64,000 bases of DNA, taken from Prado023 sp963700395 (lineage in GTDB: Bacteria > Actinomycetota > Actinomycetes > S36-B12 > CAIYMF01). Shown here in pieces: positions 8,818-17,217 of this stretch (its first letter is position 1; each line of letters opens with the position of its first letter). Where the stretch lies: positions 1,178,001 to 1,242,000 of the forward strand of contig CAVOXI010000001.1 of the NCBI GenBank assembly GCA_963700395.1. Direction: 5' to 3'. Below the pieces are notes generated by a model. That model saw only the letters and a program-made list of their open reading frames with translations. It did no database searches and had not been told where the DNA came from. The position numbers and the translations under genes are program-made.

Positions 8818-10323
8818 GTGACGAGCACGATTCACGACGCAGCGCGCCGTGGTCGACCCGCGGGCGGTGGGCGCGCTGCCGCATGCATCCGCCGAGGTCG
8901 TGGCCGTCTGGGATCGAGCCACGACGTGCGCGTCCGGGGAGCTGCCGGCGATGGGCCTGCTCGGCTGGGGACCGTCCGACCGCTGACGTGGAGGTGCTGG
9001 CCGGGGCGTTCGCCGCGGTGGAGTACGAGCTGGCCCGCCGGATGCACGCCGCCACCACCGCGGGGAGCCTGCCCCTGATCGGACCCGGTGCGGTGCTGGC
9101 CGCCCGCGGGTGGGCCTCCCCCCAGGCCCGCCGTCTGGCCCGCACCGGGGCCCTGGCCGCCGCAGCACCCCACCCTGGCCGGCGCGTGGGCCGCGGGGAT
9201 CATCACCTCGGAGCATGTGGACGCGGTCGCCCGCAACATCGGCCCGCTGACCGACGAGGAGCTCGCGGCGGTGATCGCCGAGCTGGGCACCCGGTGGGGG
9301 CAGTGGTCCCCACCGATGATCACCCGGCTCGTGCTCAGCGCCATCCGCCTGCTGCACCCACCCACCGACGACCAGCCCGGCGGCGACGAGGTCGACGCCC
9401 ACGCCTGCCGGGACCTGTCCTTCGCCCTGCTCGGGGACACCGTCATCCTCTCCGGGACCCTGCCCCGCCTGGAGGGGGAGGCGGTGATCGCCGCCATCGA
9501 CGCCCTGGCCGAGCGGCTGCGCAGCACCGCCGACCACGTCCCCGCCGGAGCCCGGCGCGCCGACGCCCTCGTCGAACTGGTCAACGCCGCGGCCACCACA
9601 GGCGCCCTGCCGACCCGCGGCGGGCTGCCCGTGGCACTGACCGTCACCCTCGAGCACACCCGGCTCGGAGACCCGATCTGGACCACCAACCGCGGACACC
9701 TCCTCACCCCCGCCGAGCAGCGGTTCACCGCCTGCGACCCCACCATCACCCCCATCGCGATCACCACCGCAGGGCGAACCCCCAGGCGTCGACCCACCTC
9801 GGCATACGCTGCCCGGACACCCCCGAGGACTGCTCGACACCGACGGCGCTTGGCCCACGCCCGGCGCCGCACCCATGGACGGCGTTGGACCAGCATCCGA
9901 CAACCACGCCCACGCCCGCGGCCCGGATCGCCGCCCTGGCCGCGCTGCTCTTCGACGGACCCCGCATCCCGCTGGCCGTGGGACGCACCTCCCGGACCGC
10001 CACCCCCGCCCAACGCAAAGCCCTGGCCGCACGCGACGGCGGATGCATCATCCCCGGCTGCCAGATCCCGGCCGAGAACTGCCAAGCCCACCACGTCCAG
10101 GACTGGGCAGCAGGCGGGTCCTCCGACATCGACGAACCTCGCCCTGCTGTGTTGGACCCATCACCGCCAAGTCGACCTCACCATGTGGACCATCACCCCC
10201 ACCCAACCCGGGACCACCATCGACGAACCGCCCCAGGGCTCACCCCCGGGAACACCCTGGCCGGGGAACAACGGATCGCCCTGGACGATCCGCACCCAGC
10301 CCCGCACCCGATGGCGATCGTGA
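8818..10323 (+). pseudogene. DUF222 / HNH endonuclease (13E12 repeat family), frameshifted
   Basis: The DUF222 part (VEVLAGAFAAVEYELARRMHAA, then ITSEHVDAVARNIGPLTDEE) and the C-terminal HNH nuclease (RDGGCIIPGCQIPAENCQAHH, then NLALLCWTHHRQVD) are both clear, but they lie in changing frames. Shifts are needed near 8840, 8985, 9170, 9780 and 10130. At the last, one extra G in GACGAACCTC breaks the usual Asp-Asn-Leu. Start is GTG 8818 or GTG 8849. Family members occur in many copies per actinobacterial genome, and mycobacterial ones are LexA-regulated. Their target is unknown. Five indels in one gene make real decay of a mobile-type gene plausible, although read error cannot be excluded. Confidence 0.8.
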
Positions 10324-10363
10324 GCGTCGCGGTCCCAGGTTGAGCCGGCGCCGAGAAGTCATC

Positions 10364-10416
10364 GCCGCAGGTCAGACCCTCATGTGCGGATGAGTGGGTC
10401 CGTAAGCCGGGTTCTG
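10364..10416. repeat. direct repeat, duplicate of rnpB 3' end (copy A)
   Basis: This copies 53 bp of the rnpB 3' terminus and its flank, 326 bp away from the true one, with 51 of 53 positions identical. The two differences (10396 and 10401) let GGTCCGT (10397-10403) pair with ACGGACC (10424-10430), creating a hairpin that presents the conserved AGAACCCGGCTTA in its loop. In the real gene this segment instead pairs with the rnpB 5' end. Confidence 0.9.
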
Positions 10417-10689
10417 CCTTCTCACGGACCTTGACCGGCAGGTGTACCTGCAGGGGCAACGGGTACGTACCTACCGGAGTCCCCCGCGTCTGGGGTTGGG
10501 GCCTTACCGGCGAGGGAGCGGCTCCTCCAACCGATGGTGAGACGGTTGGGTAGGTGGAGATGCGCCCCCGCTGGCGAACGGGATCCGACGGCGGGGGCGC
10601 AACCGCATTCCGCTCATTGGGTTAGGGGGCCACAGCCGAGCACATGCTTGCGGACTCCGTGCGGACTGCTGGCGCCATCTGGGGGTGCC
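10417..10689. other. structured gene-less segment between rnpB 3'-end repeats
   Basis: I find no credible protein in this segment. It is rich in inverted repeats: the palindromes GCAGGTGTACCTGC and GGTACGTACC, CCAACC...GGTTGG around an 8-10 nt loop, and a strong TGCGCCCCCG...CGGGGGCGCA stem near 10559-10601. With the flanking 53-bp repeats it looks like a small inserted or duplicated element, possibly expressed as a structured RNA. It matches no RNA family I can name. Confidence 0.5.
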
Positions 10690-10742
10690 GCCGCAGGTCA
10701 GACCCTCATGTGCGGATGAGTCGGTCTGTAAGCCGGGTTCTG
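10690..10742. repeat. direct repeat containing the true rnpB 3' end (copy B)
   Basis: This holds the last 27 nt of rnpB plus 26 bp beyond it and is the partner of the copy at 10364-10416. The flank contains a small hairpin (GGTC-T-GACC on the minus strand) that could mark the transcript end. Duplication of an RNA gene's 3' end together with its flank is what site-specific integration usually leaves. Confidence 0.85.
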
Positions 10743-11128
10743 TCCATGGGGTCCGTCACCGGAACACCCTTGCGCGGCCATCCATCTACGACTGCCGTTG
10801 CCGACAGCCTCCTGCGGTCTACCCGTGAGCTCGGGCGGGCCGCCCTCAAACGCTCACGCAGTCCCGACGCGGACGCCGGTCCCTCTTGACCTTGCTCCGG
10901 GTGGGGTTTGCATAGCCGCCCCAGTCACCTGGGGCGCTGGTGGTCTCTTGCACCACCGTTTCACCCTTACCCCGCTCCCCGAGGGGGCGAGGCGGTCTGC
11001 TCTCTGTTGCACTGTCCCGCGGGTCACCCCGGGTGGGCGTTACCCACCACCGTGCCCTGTGGAGCCCGGACTTTCCTCGACGACGCCGACCCGAGGGCCG
11101 TGCCGCCGCGGCCGCCCGACCGACTCAT
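10716..11128 (-). ncRNA. rnpB: RNase P RNA, bacterial class A
   Basis: This is the catalytic RNA of RNase P, which trims tRNA 5' leaders. On the minus strand it starts ATGAGTCGGTC and ends GACCGACTCAT, giving a perfect 11-bp P1 helix. The conserved core is present: GAGGAAAGTCCGGGCTCC near the 5' side, ACAGAGAGCAGACCGCC, GGTAAGGGTGAAACGGTGG, and AGAACCCGGCTTA near the 3' end. The length of about 413 nt is normal for actinobacteria. Ends are set by P1 pairing and may differ by a few bases. Confidence 0.95.
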
Positions 11129-11170
11129 CCGCCCTCGAAGGGTAACCGCCACAGTGCGCCGCGTCGAACC

Positions 11171-11572
11171 TCAGCGTTGGGCGATCTCCCACACGTGGCC
11201 GCCCGGGTCCCGGAAGCTCACGGTGCGTGGACCCCACGGCCGGTCCTCCGGGCCGCGCACCAGCTCGACGCCGCGCGCCACGAGTCCCGCAGCCACCTCG
11301 TCGACGTCGTCGACCGGCACGGTGAGCTGCACCCGCACCCCGGCCTCGGGCGGCGCGACCGGCACCGGATCCAGCAGCCCCGGCCCCTTGTCCGCCCGCA
11401 GGAGGTTGATCAGCAGGTCCCCGAACCGGAACACGGATGAGTCCCCGCTGAAGAAGTGCTCGGGGAGCTCGAACGCCCGACCGTAGAACTCCCGGGCCGC
11501 GTCGAGGTCCTCGACCACCAGCGTGACCGCGAACAACCCCTGTGCCCAGCTCGCCCTTGCCTCGTCCACCAT
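11171..11572 (-). CDS. VOC family (glyoxalase-like) protein
   Basis: This 133-residue single vicinal-oxygen-chelate protein has the opening strand FAVTLVVEDLDAAREFYGRAF, the mid-motif SSVFRFGDLLINLL, and the closing GPRTVSFRDPGGHVWEIAQ. The last carries the C-terminal Glu metal ligand. Small actinobacterial VOC proteins of this type include resistance and dioxygenase-like members, and the substrate is unknown. It is downstream of, and codirectional with, PPK2, with a gap of 127 bp. Confidence 0.85.
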   Translation of the reverse strand: MVDEARASWAQGLFAVTLVVEDLDAAREFYGRAFELPEHFFSGDSSVFRFGDLLINLLRADKGPGLLDPVPVAPPEAGVRVQLTVPVDDVDEVAAGLVARGVELVRGPEDRPWGPRTVSFRDPGGHVWEIAQR

Positions 11573-11699
11573 CGCCCAGCCTCCCTACGCTCGCTTCGAC
11601 CGCACGGTCACGTCGAGCGGTGGCCGTGCCCGTCCATAGGATCGGTGACCGCCAGCCCGTGCGTCCACCCCTCCCCCACGGGAAGGGCCGTGCCGGTGG

Positions 11700-12659
11700 T
11701 CAGGACGCCTCGACCCTGGCCACCTCGGCAGCCACGTCGAAGTCACCGGGTGGATAGGTCAGGTCCATCGCGCGCAGCGTCTCGACCAGCACGTTGGACA
11801 GGATCCAGTCCCGGTGCCACTTGTGGTTCGCGGGCACGATGAACCAGGGCGCGCCGTCGGTCGAGCACTTGGTCAGGGCATCGGAGTAGGCGGCCTGGTA
11901 CTCGTCCCAGAGCCCGCGCTCGTCGACGTCCTTCGGGTTGTACTTCCAGTGCTTGGTGGGATCGGCCAGCCGCTCGAGCAGCCGCTGCTTCTGCTCCTCG
12001 CGGGAGATGTGCAGCATGAACTTGATGACCGTCACGCCGCGCTCGGCCAAGTCGGCCTCCCACTCGTTGATCTGGTCGTACCGCGCCCGCCACGTCTCCT
12101 CGGGCACGAACCCGCGCACCCGCTCGATCAGGACGGTCTCGTAGTGCGAGCGGTCCCACAGCCGGACCTTGCCCACCTCCGGCAGCGCCCGCTCGTGGCG
12201 CCAGAGGTAGTCGTGCTGCTTCTCCTCGTCACTGGGTGCCCCGAAACCTGTGACCGAGAATCCCAGCGGGTCGAGCAGGAGGTCGATCGCCTTCGTCGCC
12301 CCACCCTTGCCCGAGGTGTCCATGCCCTGCAGGCAGATCAGCACCGAGCGGTTGCCACCCTTGCGCGACTCGGCCCACAGCTTCTCGTGCAGCTCGGCGG
12401 CCTCCTGCTCCAGGGCCACACAGGCCGCGCGCGCCGCTTCCCGATCCTTCGGACCATGCGCGACGACCTCGGGATCCACGGCCCGGAGGTCGAAGCCGGC
12501 GCCGACCGCGTACATCTCCCTCACGCTGCCGGCGTTCGCGCCGTCGGTGGCGCGGGAGTCCCGGGTTGCGTCCGGCGAAGCCTCCCCGTCCTTGGCCTTC
12601 GCCCTGCTCGCCGCCTTGCCGGCTCCCTTGCCCTTGACTGCCCCCTTGCCCTTGCCCAT
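11700..12659 (-). CDS. ppk2: polyphosphate kinase 2 family nucleotide phosphotransferase
   Basis: This 319-residue enzyme transfers phosphate between polyphosphate and nucleotides. Walker A is GMDTSGKGG (about residues 112-120), the lid region is FGAPSDEEKQHDYLWRHERALP, and the Walker B block is LWDRSHYETVLIERV. FMLHISREEQKQRL and WKYNPKDVDERGLWDEY are typical of the PPK2 class that phosphorylates AMP or ADP. The first 45 residues are Lys/Ala/Gly-rich and unusual. ATG 12659 follows AGGAGG with an 8-nt spacer, so I reject the longer upstream frame. It may support polyphosphate-based energy metabolism. Confidence 0.9.
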   Translation of the reverse strand: MGKGKGAVKGKGAGKAASRAKAKDGEASPDATRDSRATDGANAGSVREMYAVGAGFDLRAVDPEVVAHGPKDREAARAACVALEQEAAELHEKLWAESRKGGNRSVLICLQGMDTSGKGGATKAIDLLLDPLGFSVTGFGAPSDEEKQHDYLWRHERALPEVGKVRLWDRSHYETVLIERVRGFVPEETWRARYDQINEWEADLAERGVTVIKFMLHISREEQKQRLLERLADPTKHWKYNPKDVDERGLWDEYQAAYSDALTKCSTDGAPWFIVPANHKWHRDWILSNVLVETLRAMDLTYPPGDFDVAAEVARVEAS

Positions 12660-13185
12660 GACCGAGCCTCCTGCTGTCCGCGTCTGCTGTCGGGCCATGC
12701 CTAGCACCGCGGCCGCTGACGACGCGCGACAGGCACCGGCCCGGTATCCATTCAAGAAGTCCTCCTGCAGGTATTGCATCCGGTCACCCACGGGCCTAAC
12801 GTGGGCCGTGTTCCGAACGAAGCAACACACCGCCTGACCGACAAGTGAAAAGCTCCGCCGACGAGATCAGCGAAGCAGGAAGCACGGCTGGGAAGCCGAG
12901 CTCACCGAGGGATTCCGGATCAACACCACGGTTGACCGAACCCGAGGAAGCGAAAGACCTAGCAAGCCGCCAATAGGCAGCCGCAGATCACAAGACCGCC
13001 GGACAGGACAATCACCCGACGCGAGAGCGTCAGGACAGGCAACATCCCGCTTCGAACGGAACTTGGGGCTCCTCGATCTCAACCATCGAGGAGCCCCAAC
13101 CATGTGCAGCAGTTGCGAGAATCGCACAGGCCGGCACGGCCCCCCGCATGACACGCCGGGACAAGGCCGCGCGCACGCCAGGACG
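12660..13185. other. gene-less stretch, possible mobile-element remnant
   Basis: No protein with a plausible start and codon usage is seen on either strand over 526 bp. The first 150 bp can hold the ppk2 promoter. The part from about 12840 to 13060 is visibly less GC-rich than its surroundings. A perfect hairpin closes it at 13063-13099. This could be an insertion-sequence end or an untranslated RNA, but no known element was identified. Confidence 0.45.
13063..13099. terminator. perfect 15-bp stem-loop
   Basis: TTGGGGCTCCTCGAT (13063-13077) is the exact reverse complement of ATCGAGGAGCCCCAA (13085-13099), with a 7-nt loop. It stands 86 bp from the end of the minus-strand RNase H/phosphatase gene and could terminate that transcript. 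It could also be the end of an old insertion sequence. Confidence 0.7.
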
Positions 13186-14553
13186 CTAGGCAGTCTCGTG
13201 CATGACCCCGTGCAGGTGCCCGGACTCGCCCATCCCGAAGATCGTGCTGAGGCCGTCGGCCCACCAGGCCACCGTGGTCAGCGAGCAGGGCGCGAGCTCG
13301 AAGCGGTAGGCACTGGACGCCGGAGCCTCCAGCACCATCTGCACCAGGACCTTGATCGGTGTCACGTGGCTCACGGCCAGCACCCGCTTGCGGGGGAAGC
13401 GCTCGACCAGCTCCGCGCGCGCGGCATCGACCCGCCGGCGCACCGTCGCGAACGACTCCCCACCGGGGGGAGCCACCTCCGTCGAGGCCAGCCACGCGGC
13501 CAGCTCGTCGGGCCAGCGCTGCTTCACCTCGGCGAAGTTCAACGAGTCCCACTCGCCGAAGTCCGCCTCCGCGATCCCGTCGACGACAAGGGGTTCGCCC
13601 ATGCCCAGCCGCTCGCTGATGATCGCCGCCGTCTGCCTCGTGCGGCGCAGCGGCGAGCAGACGAGGACGTCCGCGCCCCCGCGGCGTGCAAGTTCCTCAG
13701 CGGCTGCCTCGGCCTGCCGGATGCCCAGCTCGATCAGCGGCGGGTCGAACCCGTTGATCCCCGAGAAGCGGTGCTCGACGCTCTGCTGGGTCACGCCATG
13801 GCGCACCAGCAGCAGCGTCGTCGGAGCGCCGAGGTCCGCGCGCGACCATCCCACGATCCGCGTCGGTGCGGCTTGGGGCGTCGCCCCAGCCGGTTGCGCT
13901 TCGCCGGCGCCATCGGCGCGGCCCGGTCCGCCCGGCTCACCTCGCAGCGCAGCGCGGACCTGGGCGACCCCCGCCTCGGCGGCGACGGCTCCGGTCACCC
14001 ACGCGCCCGGAGCCTCGCCTGCCACAGCAGCGGCCTCTGCGTCGGCCTCGGCCTGCGCCTCTGCGCCGAGGTGGTCGGCCACGTCGACGTAGATGTCAGG
14101 ATCACCCGCGCCTCGGTTCCAGCGCTCGATCCTCGCGGGGCGGCCAGCGGCTGCCGCGTCCAGGGACTGGTTGGCCAGGGAGTCCGCCCGCTTGTTCTGG
14201 GCGCGCGGCACCCAGGTGAACCGGACGCGATCCGGGGGCGCCAGCGCCTTGGCGCGCAGGGCCAGCTCACGCAGGCGGGCGTTCTTGATCGCCCATCCCC
14301 CGGACAGCTGCTCGACGACGAGCTTGGAGTCCAGGCGCGCCTCGACGCGTGCCTGCGGATCGATCTCCTGGGCGGCGGCGAGCCCGGCCGTCACGCCCTC
14401 GTACTCGGCGACGTTGTTCGTCTGGATGCCCAGGTAGTCGGCGAGCTCGACGAGGATCTCGCCAGTGCGCCCGTCGAGCACGACCGCCCCGTAGGCCGCC
14501 GGTCCGGGGTTGCCCCGGGACCCGCCGTCGGCCTCGATGACCAGGTGCCTCAC
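13186..14553 (-). CDS. bifunctional RNase HI / acid phosphatase
   Basis: This 455-residue fusion resembles M. tuberculosis Rv2228c. The N-terminal RNase HI domain has IEADGGSRGNPGPAAYG, an Asn-Asn-Val-Ala-Glu-Tyr-Glu motif, LDSKLVVEQLSG and NKRADSLAN, giving the four acidic residues that cut RNA in RNA-DNA hybrids. After an Ala-rich linker of about 90 residues comes a histidine-phosphatase domain: LLVRHGVTQQS, EADFGEWDSL and VSHVTPIKV. In mycobacteria that half acts as an alpha-ribazole-phosphatase-like enzyme. GTG 14553 overlaps the stop of the zinc-ribbon gene (GTGA), fixing the start and operon. Confidence 0.9.
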   Translation of the reverse strand: MRHLVIEADGGSRGNPGPAAYGAVVLDGRTGEILVELADYLGIQTNNVAEYEGVTAGLAAAQEIDPQARVEARLDSKLVVEQLSGGWAIKNARLRELALRAKALAPPDRVRFTWVPRAQNKRADSLANQSLDAAAAGRPARIERWNRGAGDPDIYVDVADHLGAEAQAEADAEAAAVAGEAPGAWVTGAVAAEAGVAQVRAALRGEPGGPGRADGAGEAQPAGATPQAAPTRIVGWSRADLGAPTTLLLVRHGVTQQSVEHRFSGINGFDPPLIELGIRQAEAAAEELARRGGADVLVCSPLRRTRQTAAIISERLGMGEPLVVDGIAEADFGEWDSLNFAEVKQRWPDELAAWLASTEVAPPGGESFATVRRRVDAARAELVERFPRKRVLAVSHVTPIKVLVQMVLEAPASSAYRFELAPCSLTTVAWWADGLSTIFGMGESGHLHGVMHETA

Positions 14554-15293
14554 AGGCCGGACTCGGCCGTGCGCACCAGGATCCGGCGGCACTCCTCGCA
14601 GCGCACGACCTCGTCGGCGGGTTCGGCACGGATCCGCCCGATGTCGGCGGGTGTCAGCGTGATCTGGCATCCCTGGCAGCGCCCGCGGTGCAGGGGGGCC
14701 GCCCCGATCCCGCCCGACTCGCCGCGGATCCGGTCGTAGAGGGCAAGCAGGTCGGCAGGGATCTCAGGGGCAACGCGCGCGCGCTCGCCACCGACGCGAG
14801 CGACTTCGGCGTCGATGTCGGCGAAGGCGGCATCCCTGGCGCGCTCGGCCGCCAGTCGTGAGTCGGCGAGATCCGACACGGCGGCAGCAGCTGCCCGGGC
14901 CCGCGACTGCGCGTCCTCGAGCTTCTCCATGACCTCGAGCTCGGCGTCCTCGAGGTCGCTGACCCTCCGGGCCAGGTTCCCGATCTCGTGCTGGAGGTCC
15001 TCGAGCTGACGGGCCGAGGCGACTGCGCCCGCGTCGAGCATGGCCTGGTCCCTGGTGATCCGCTCCCGGACCTGGGCCACGTCCGACTCGGCCTTGGCCA
15101 TCTCGCGCTCGAGGTCCGAGACGGCCGTGCGGACGGCCACCTCGTGGTCGCGCAGCTCGGCAGCGCGTGCGTCGAGGGCAGCGAGCTCGGCGATCTGCGG
15201 GACCCCGCGGCGGCGGTGCGCCAACTGGCCGAGGACCGTGTCGAGGTCCTGCAGGTCGAGCAGTCGGAGCTGGGCAGCGGCATCAGCGCGCAT
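14550..15293 (-). CDS. coiled-coil C4-type zinc ribbon protein
   Basis: This 247-residue protein is mostly a long coiled coil (about residues 35-185, rich in Ala, Glu, Arg and Asp) with a C-terminal zinc ribbon. The ribbon is CQGCQITLTP and CEECRRILV, two CxxC pairs about 30 residues apart. This is the CT398/zf-RING_7 type conserved next to nif3 and RNase HI genes in actinobacteria. The biochemical role is unknown and a chaperone or nucleic-acid-linked function has been suggested. It overlaps nif3 by 11 bp upstream and the RNase H gene by 4 bp downstream. Confidence 0.88.
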   Translation of the reverse strand: MRADAAAQLRLLDLQDLDTVLGQLAHRRRGVPQIAELAALDARAAELRDHEVAVRTAVSDLEREMAKAESDVAQVRERITRDQAMLDAGAVASARQLEDLQHEIGNLARRVSDLEDAELEVMEKLEDAQSRARAAAAAVSDLADSRLAAERARDAAFADIDAEVARVGGERARVAPEIPADLLALYDRIRGESGGIGAAPLHRGRCQGCQITLTPADIGRIRAEPADEVVRCEECRRILVRTAESGL

Positions 15294-16455
15294 CTATGGG
15301 CCTCCCCACGTGGAACGTCCACGGATCGGTGACGGTGGTGGACACGGTAGTGCCCACCGAGTAGCCGGCGGCGGCGGCGTCCTGTTCGAGGATCCGCGCA
15401 GCCTGGGGCAGCCACATCCACTCCGCAGCCCAGTGCGCGACGTCGACCAGGGCACAGCCTCCGGCCTCGAGGTGCTCGCTGGCACGGTGATGGCGCAGGT
15501 CCGAGGTGACGTACACGTCCGCGCCGCTGGCGTTGGCGGCACCGAGCATCGAGTCGCCCGAGCCCCCGCAGATCGCGACCCGGCGGACGACCCGACGCGG
15601 GTCACCTGCCGCCCGCACGCCCTGCGCGGTGGCCGGCAGCGTGGCGGACACCAGGGCGGCGAAGTCCCGGAGCGACATGGGCTCGGCGAGGTCCCCGACC
15701 CGGCCACCACCACGCCCGCTCGGGACGTCGGCCAGCGCGATCACGTCGAACGCCGGCTCCTCGTACGGGTGGGCCGCGCGCAGGGCGGCGATGACCTCGT
15801 CGCGTCGGTGGCGTGGGGCGACCATCGCCAGCATCGACTCCGCGACCTCCTCGATCCGGCCGATCGACCCGATGGTCGGGTTCGCGCCCGCCAGCGGCCG
15901 GAAGGTCCCGGTGCCCGACGCCGTGAAGGCCGCGCGGTCGTAGTCGCCGACCCGGCCGGCGCCAGCAGCCGCCATCGCGTCGATGAGTGCCCCGGTGTCG
16001 GCGACCGGGACGAACACCGTGAACCTGTCGATGGGGTCCGGCTCTGCCTCAAGGGGCTCCAGCGGTGCCACGTCAGCCAGGCCGAGCGCGGTCGCGATGG
16101 CGTCGGACACCCCGGGGCGCGCGTTGTCGGCGTTCGTGTGCGCGGCGAGCAGCGCGATCCCGGCACGCACCAGCCGGTGCACGACCCGGCCCTTGACGTC
16201 GTCCGCGGGTATCCCATGCACCCCGGCCAGGAACAGGGGGTGATGGGTGACCAGCAGCTGGACCCCGTCCGCGATCGCCTCGTCGACCACGGCCGCCACC
16301 GGGTCCACGGCGAACATCACCTGCTCCACGTGCTCGTCGGGGTCGCCGCAGACGAGCCCGACGCGGTCCCAGGAGTCAGCCGTGCGCGGGTCGTATCGCC
16401 GGTGCAGCAGCGTCACGACGTCGCTCAGGGTCGCGATGGAGGCGGGGTCGGGCAC
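15283..16455 (-). CDS. Nif3-like dinuclear metal center protein
   Basis: This 390-residue DUF34/NIF3 family protein has LVTHHPLFL (metal-binding histidines), AHTNADNARPGVSDA and the C-terminal VDVAHWAAEWMWLPQAA. A central domain of about 130 residues (VFVPVADTGALIDAM ... HPYEEPAFDVIAL) is the regulatory insertion found in longer members. The family forms hexamers with two metals per site, and some act as GTP cyclohydrolase-like hydrolases. The role here is unproven. The GTG start at 16455 is the only good one. It is the first gene of a three-gene overlapping operon. Confidence 0.9.
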   Translation of the reverse strand: MPDPASIATLSDVVTLLHRRYDPRTADSWDRVGLVCGDPDEHVEQVMFAVDPVAAVVDEAIADGVQLLVTHHPLFLAGVHGIPADDVKGRVVHRLVRAGIALLAAHTNADNARPGVSDAIATALGLADVAPLEPLEAEPDPIDRFTVFVPVADTGALIDAMAAAGAGRVGDYDRAAFTASGTGTFRPLAGANPTIGSIGRIEEVAESMLAMVAPRHRRDEVIAALRAAHPYEEPAFDVIALADVPSGRGGGRVGDLAEPMSLRDFAALVSATLPATAQGVRAAGDPRRVVRRVAICGGSGDSMLGAANASGADVYVTSDLRHHRASEHLEAGGCALVDVAHWAAEWMWLPQAARILEQDAAAAGYSVGTTVSTTVTDPWTFHVGRPIDAR

Positions 16456-16520
16456 CTTCCGCAGACTACCCGCCGGGCAGCGGCGGCACGCGCGGTTCCA
16501 CGGGTCCGCGCGTGCAGCGG

Positions 16521-16593
16521 TGGGCCCGGCCGGGCTCGAACCGACGACCTACCCGGTGTAAGCGGGTTGCGCTACCAGCTGCGCCACGGGCCC
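16521..16593 (-). tRNA. tRNA-Val (TAC)
   Basis: The minus strand folds as a cloverleaf: a GGGCCCG acceptor with its matching 3' GGGCCC, D-arm GCGCAGCTGGTAGCGC, anticodon stem ACCCG/CGGGT around CTTACAC (anticodon TAC), and T-arm with GGTTCGAGCC. CCA is not encoded. Confidence 0.93.
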
Positions 16594-16689
16594 GCGGGCA
16601 AGGGTACGCACCGAGGGGACATCCACCAAAGCGCCCCGATGCACACCCCCGAGCAGGCCAAGGTCTGCAGGGGAGCCGTCGGGTCGGGC

Positions 16690-17148
16690 TCAGGCGATCT
16701 GGGCCACGGCCGCGCGGTAGTCGTCGGGGTTGCGGACCTCGCCGGGGCCGTTGACCACGGCCCAGCGGACCACGCCCTCGCGGTCCAGGATGAAGGTGGC
16801 CCGGGTCGCCTTCCCCCCCGCGTCCGGGAGGAACACGCCGTAGGCCTGGGCGACCTCCCCGTGCGGCCAGAAGTCGCTGAGCAGGTCGTAGCCGAGGCCC
16901 TCGGCCGCCCTGAACGCCTTCAGGGCGTGCTTGGAGTCCACCGAGATCCCGAGCAGGACTGTGTCGTCGTCGAAGTCCCCCCGGCGATCACGCAGGCTGC
17001 ACAGCTCACTGGTGCACAGGTCGGAGAAGGCGAACGGGTAGAACACCAGCACGACCTTGCGCCCGCGCAGGTCCGAGAGGGTGACCTTCTCGCCGTCCTG
17101 GTTCACCAATGTGAAGTCGGGAGCCTCCTGGCCCACCGTGACCGACAT
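16690..17148 (-). CDS. peroxiredoxin, AhpE-like
   Basis: This 152-residue cytosolic thiol peroxidase has the peroxidatic Cys in FYPFAFSDLCTSELCSLRD, the AhpE-type signature, and closes with FILDREGVVRWAVV. A second Cys lies four residues on, within the same motif. There is no distal resolving Cys, so mycothiol or mycoredoxin recycling is expected for this family. ATG 17148 follows GAGGAGG about 8 nt upstream, which rules out the six-residue longer start. It is divergent from the MDMPI-like gene. Confidence 0.9.
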   Translation of the reverse strand: MSVTVGQEAPDFTLVNQDGEKVTLSDLRGRKVVLVFYPFAFSDLCTSELCSLRDRRGDFDDDTVLLGISVDSKHALKAFRAAEGLGYDLLSDFWPHGEVAQAYGVFLPDAGGKATRATFILDREGVVRWAVVNGPGEVRNPDDYRAAVAQIA

Positions 17149-17217
17149 CTCAGATCCTCCTCGCATCGCTCATCCCTTGGGGTGTCAATCCTGCCGGGCA
17201 CAGGGCAGGATTGGCGA

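Noticed and set aside
8821..9078. Short plus-strand frame as an independent protein upstream of HNH
   Set aside because: The neighbouring frame carries recognisable DUF222 sequence over the same DNA.
7459..10323. AAA ATPase plus HNH gene as an anti-phage defence pair
   Set aside because: The genes are divergent, the HNH protein belongs to the multi-copy DUF222 family, and no other defence genes are near. The link is positional only.
10364..10689. A second functional RNase P RNA gene
   Set aside because: Only the last 27 nt plus flank match rnpB. The rest lacks the conserved core found in 10716-11128.
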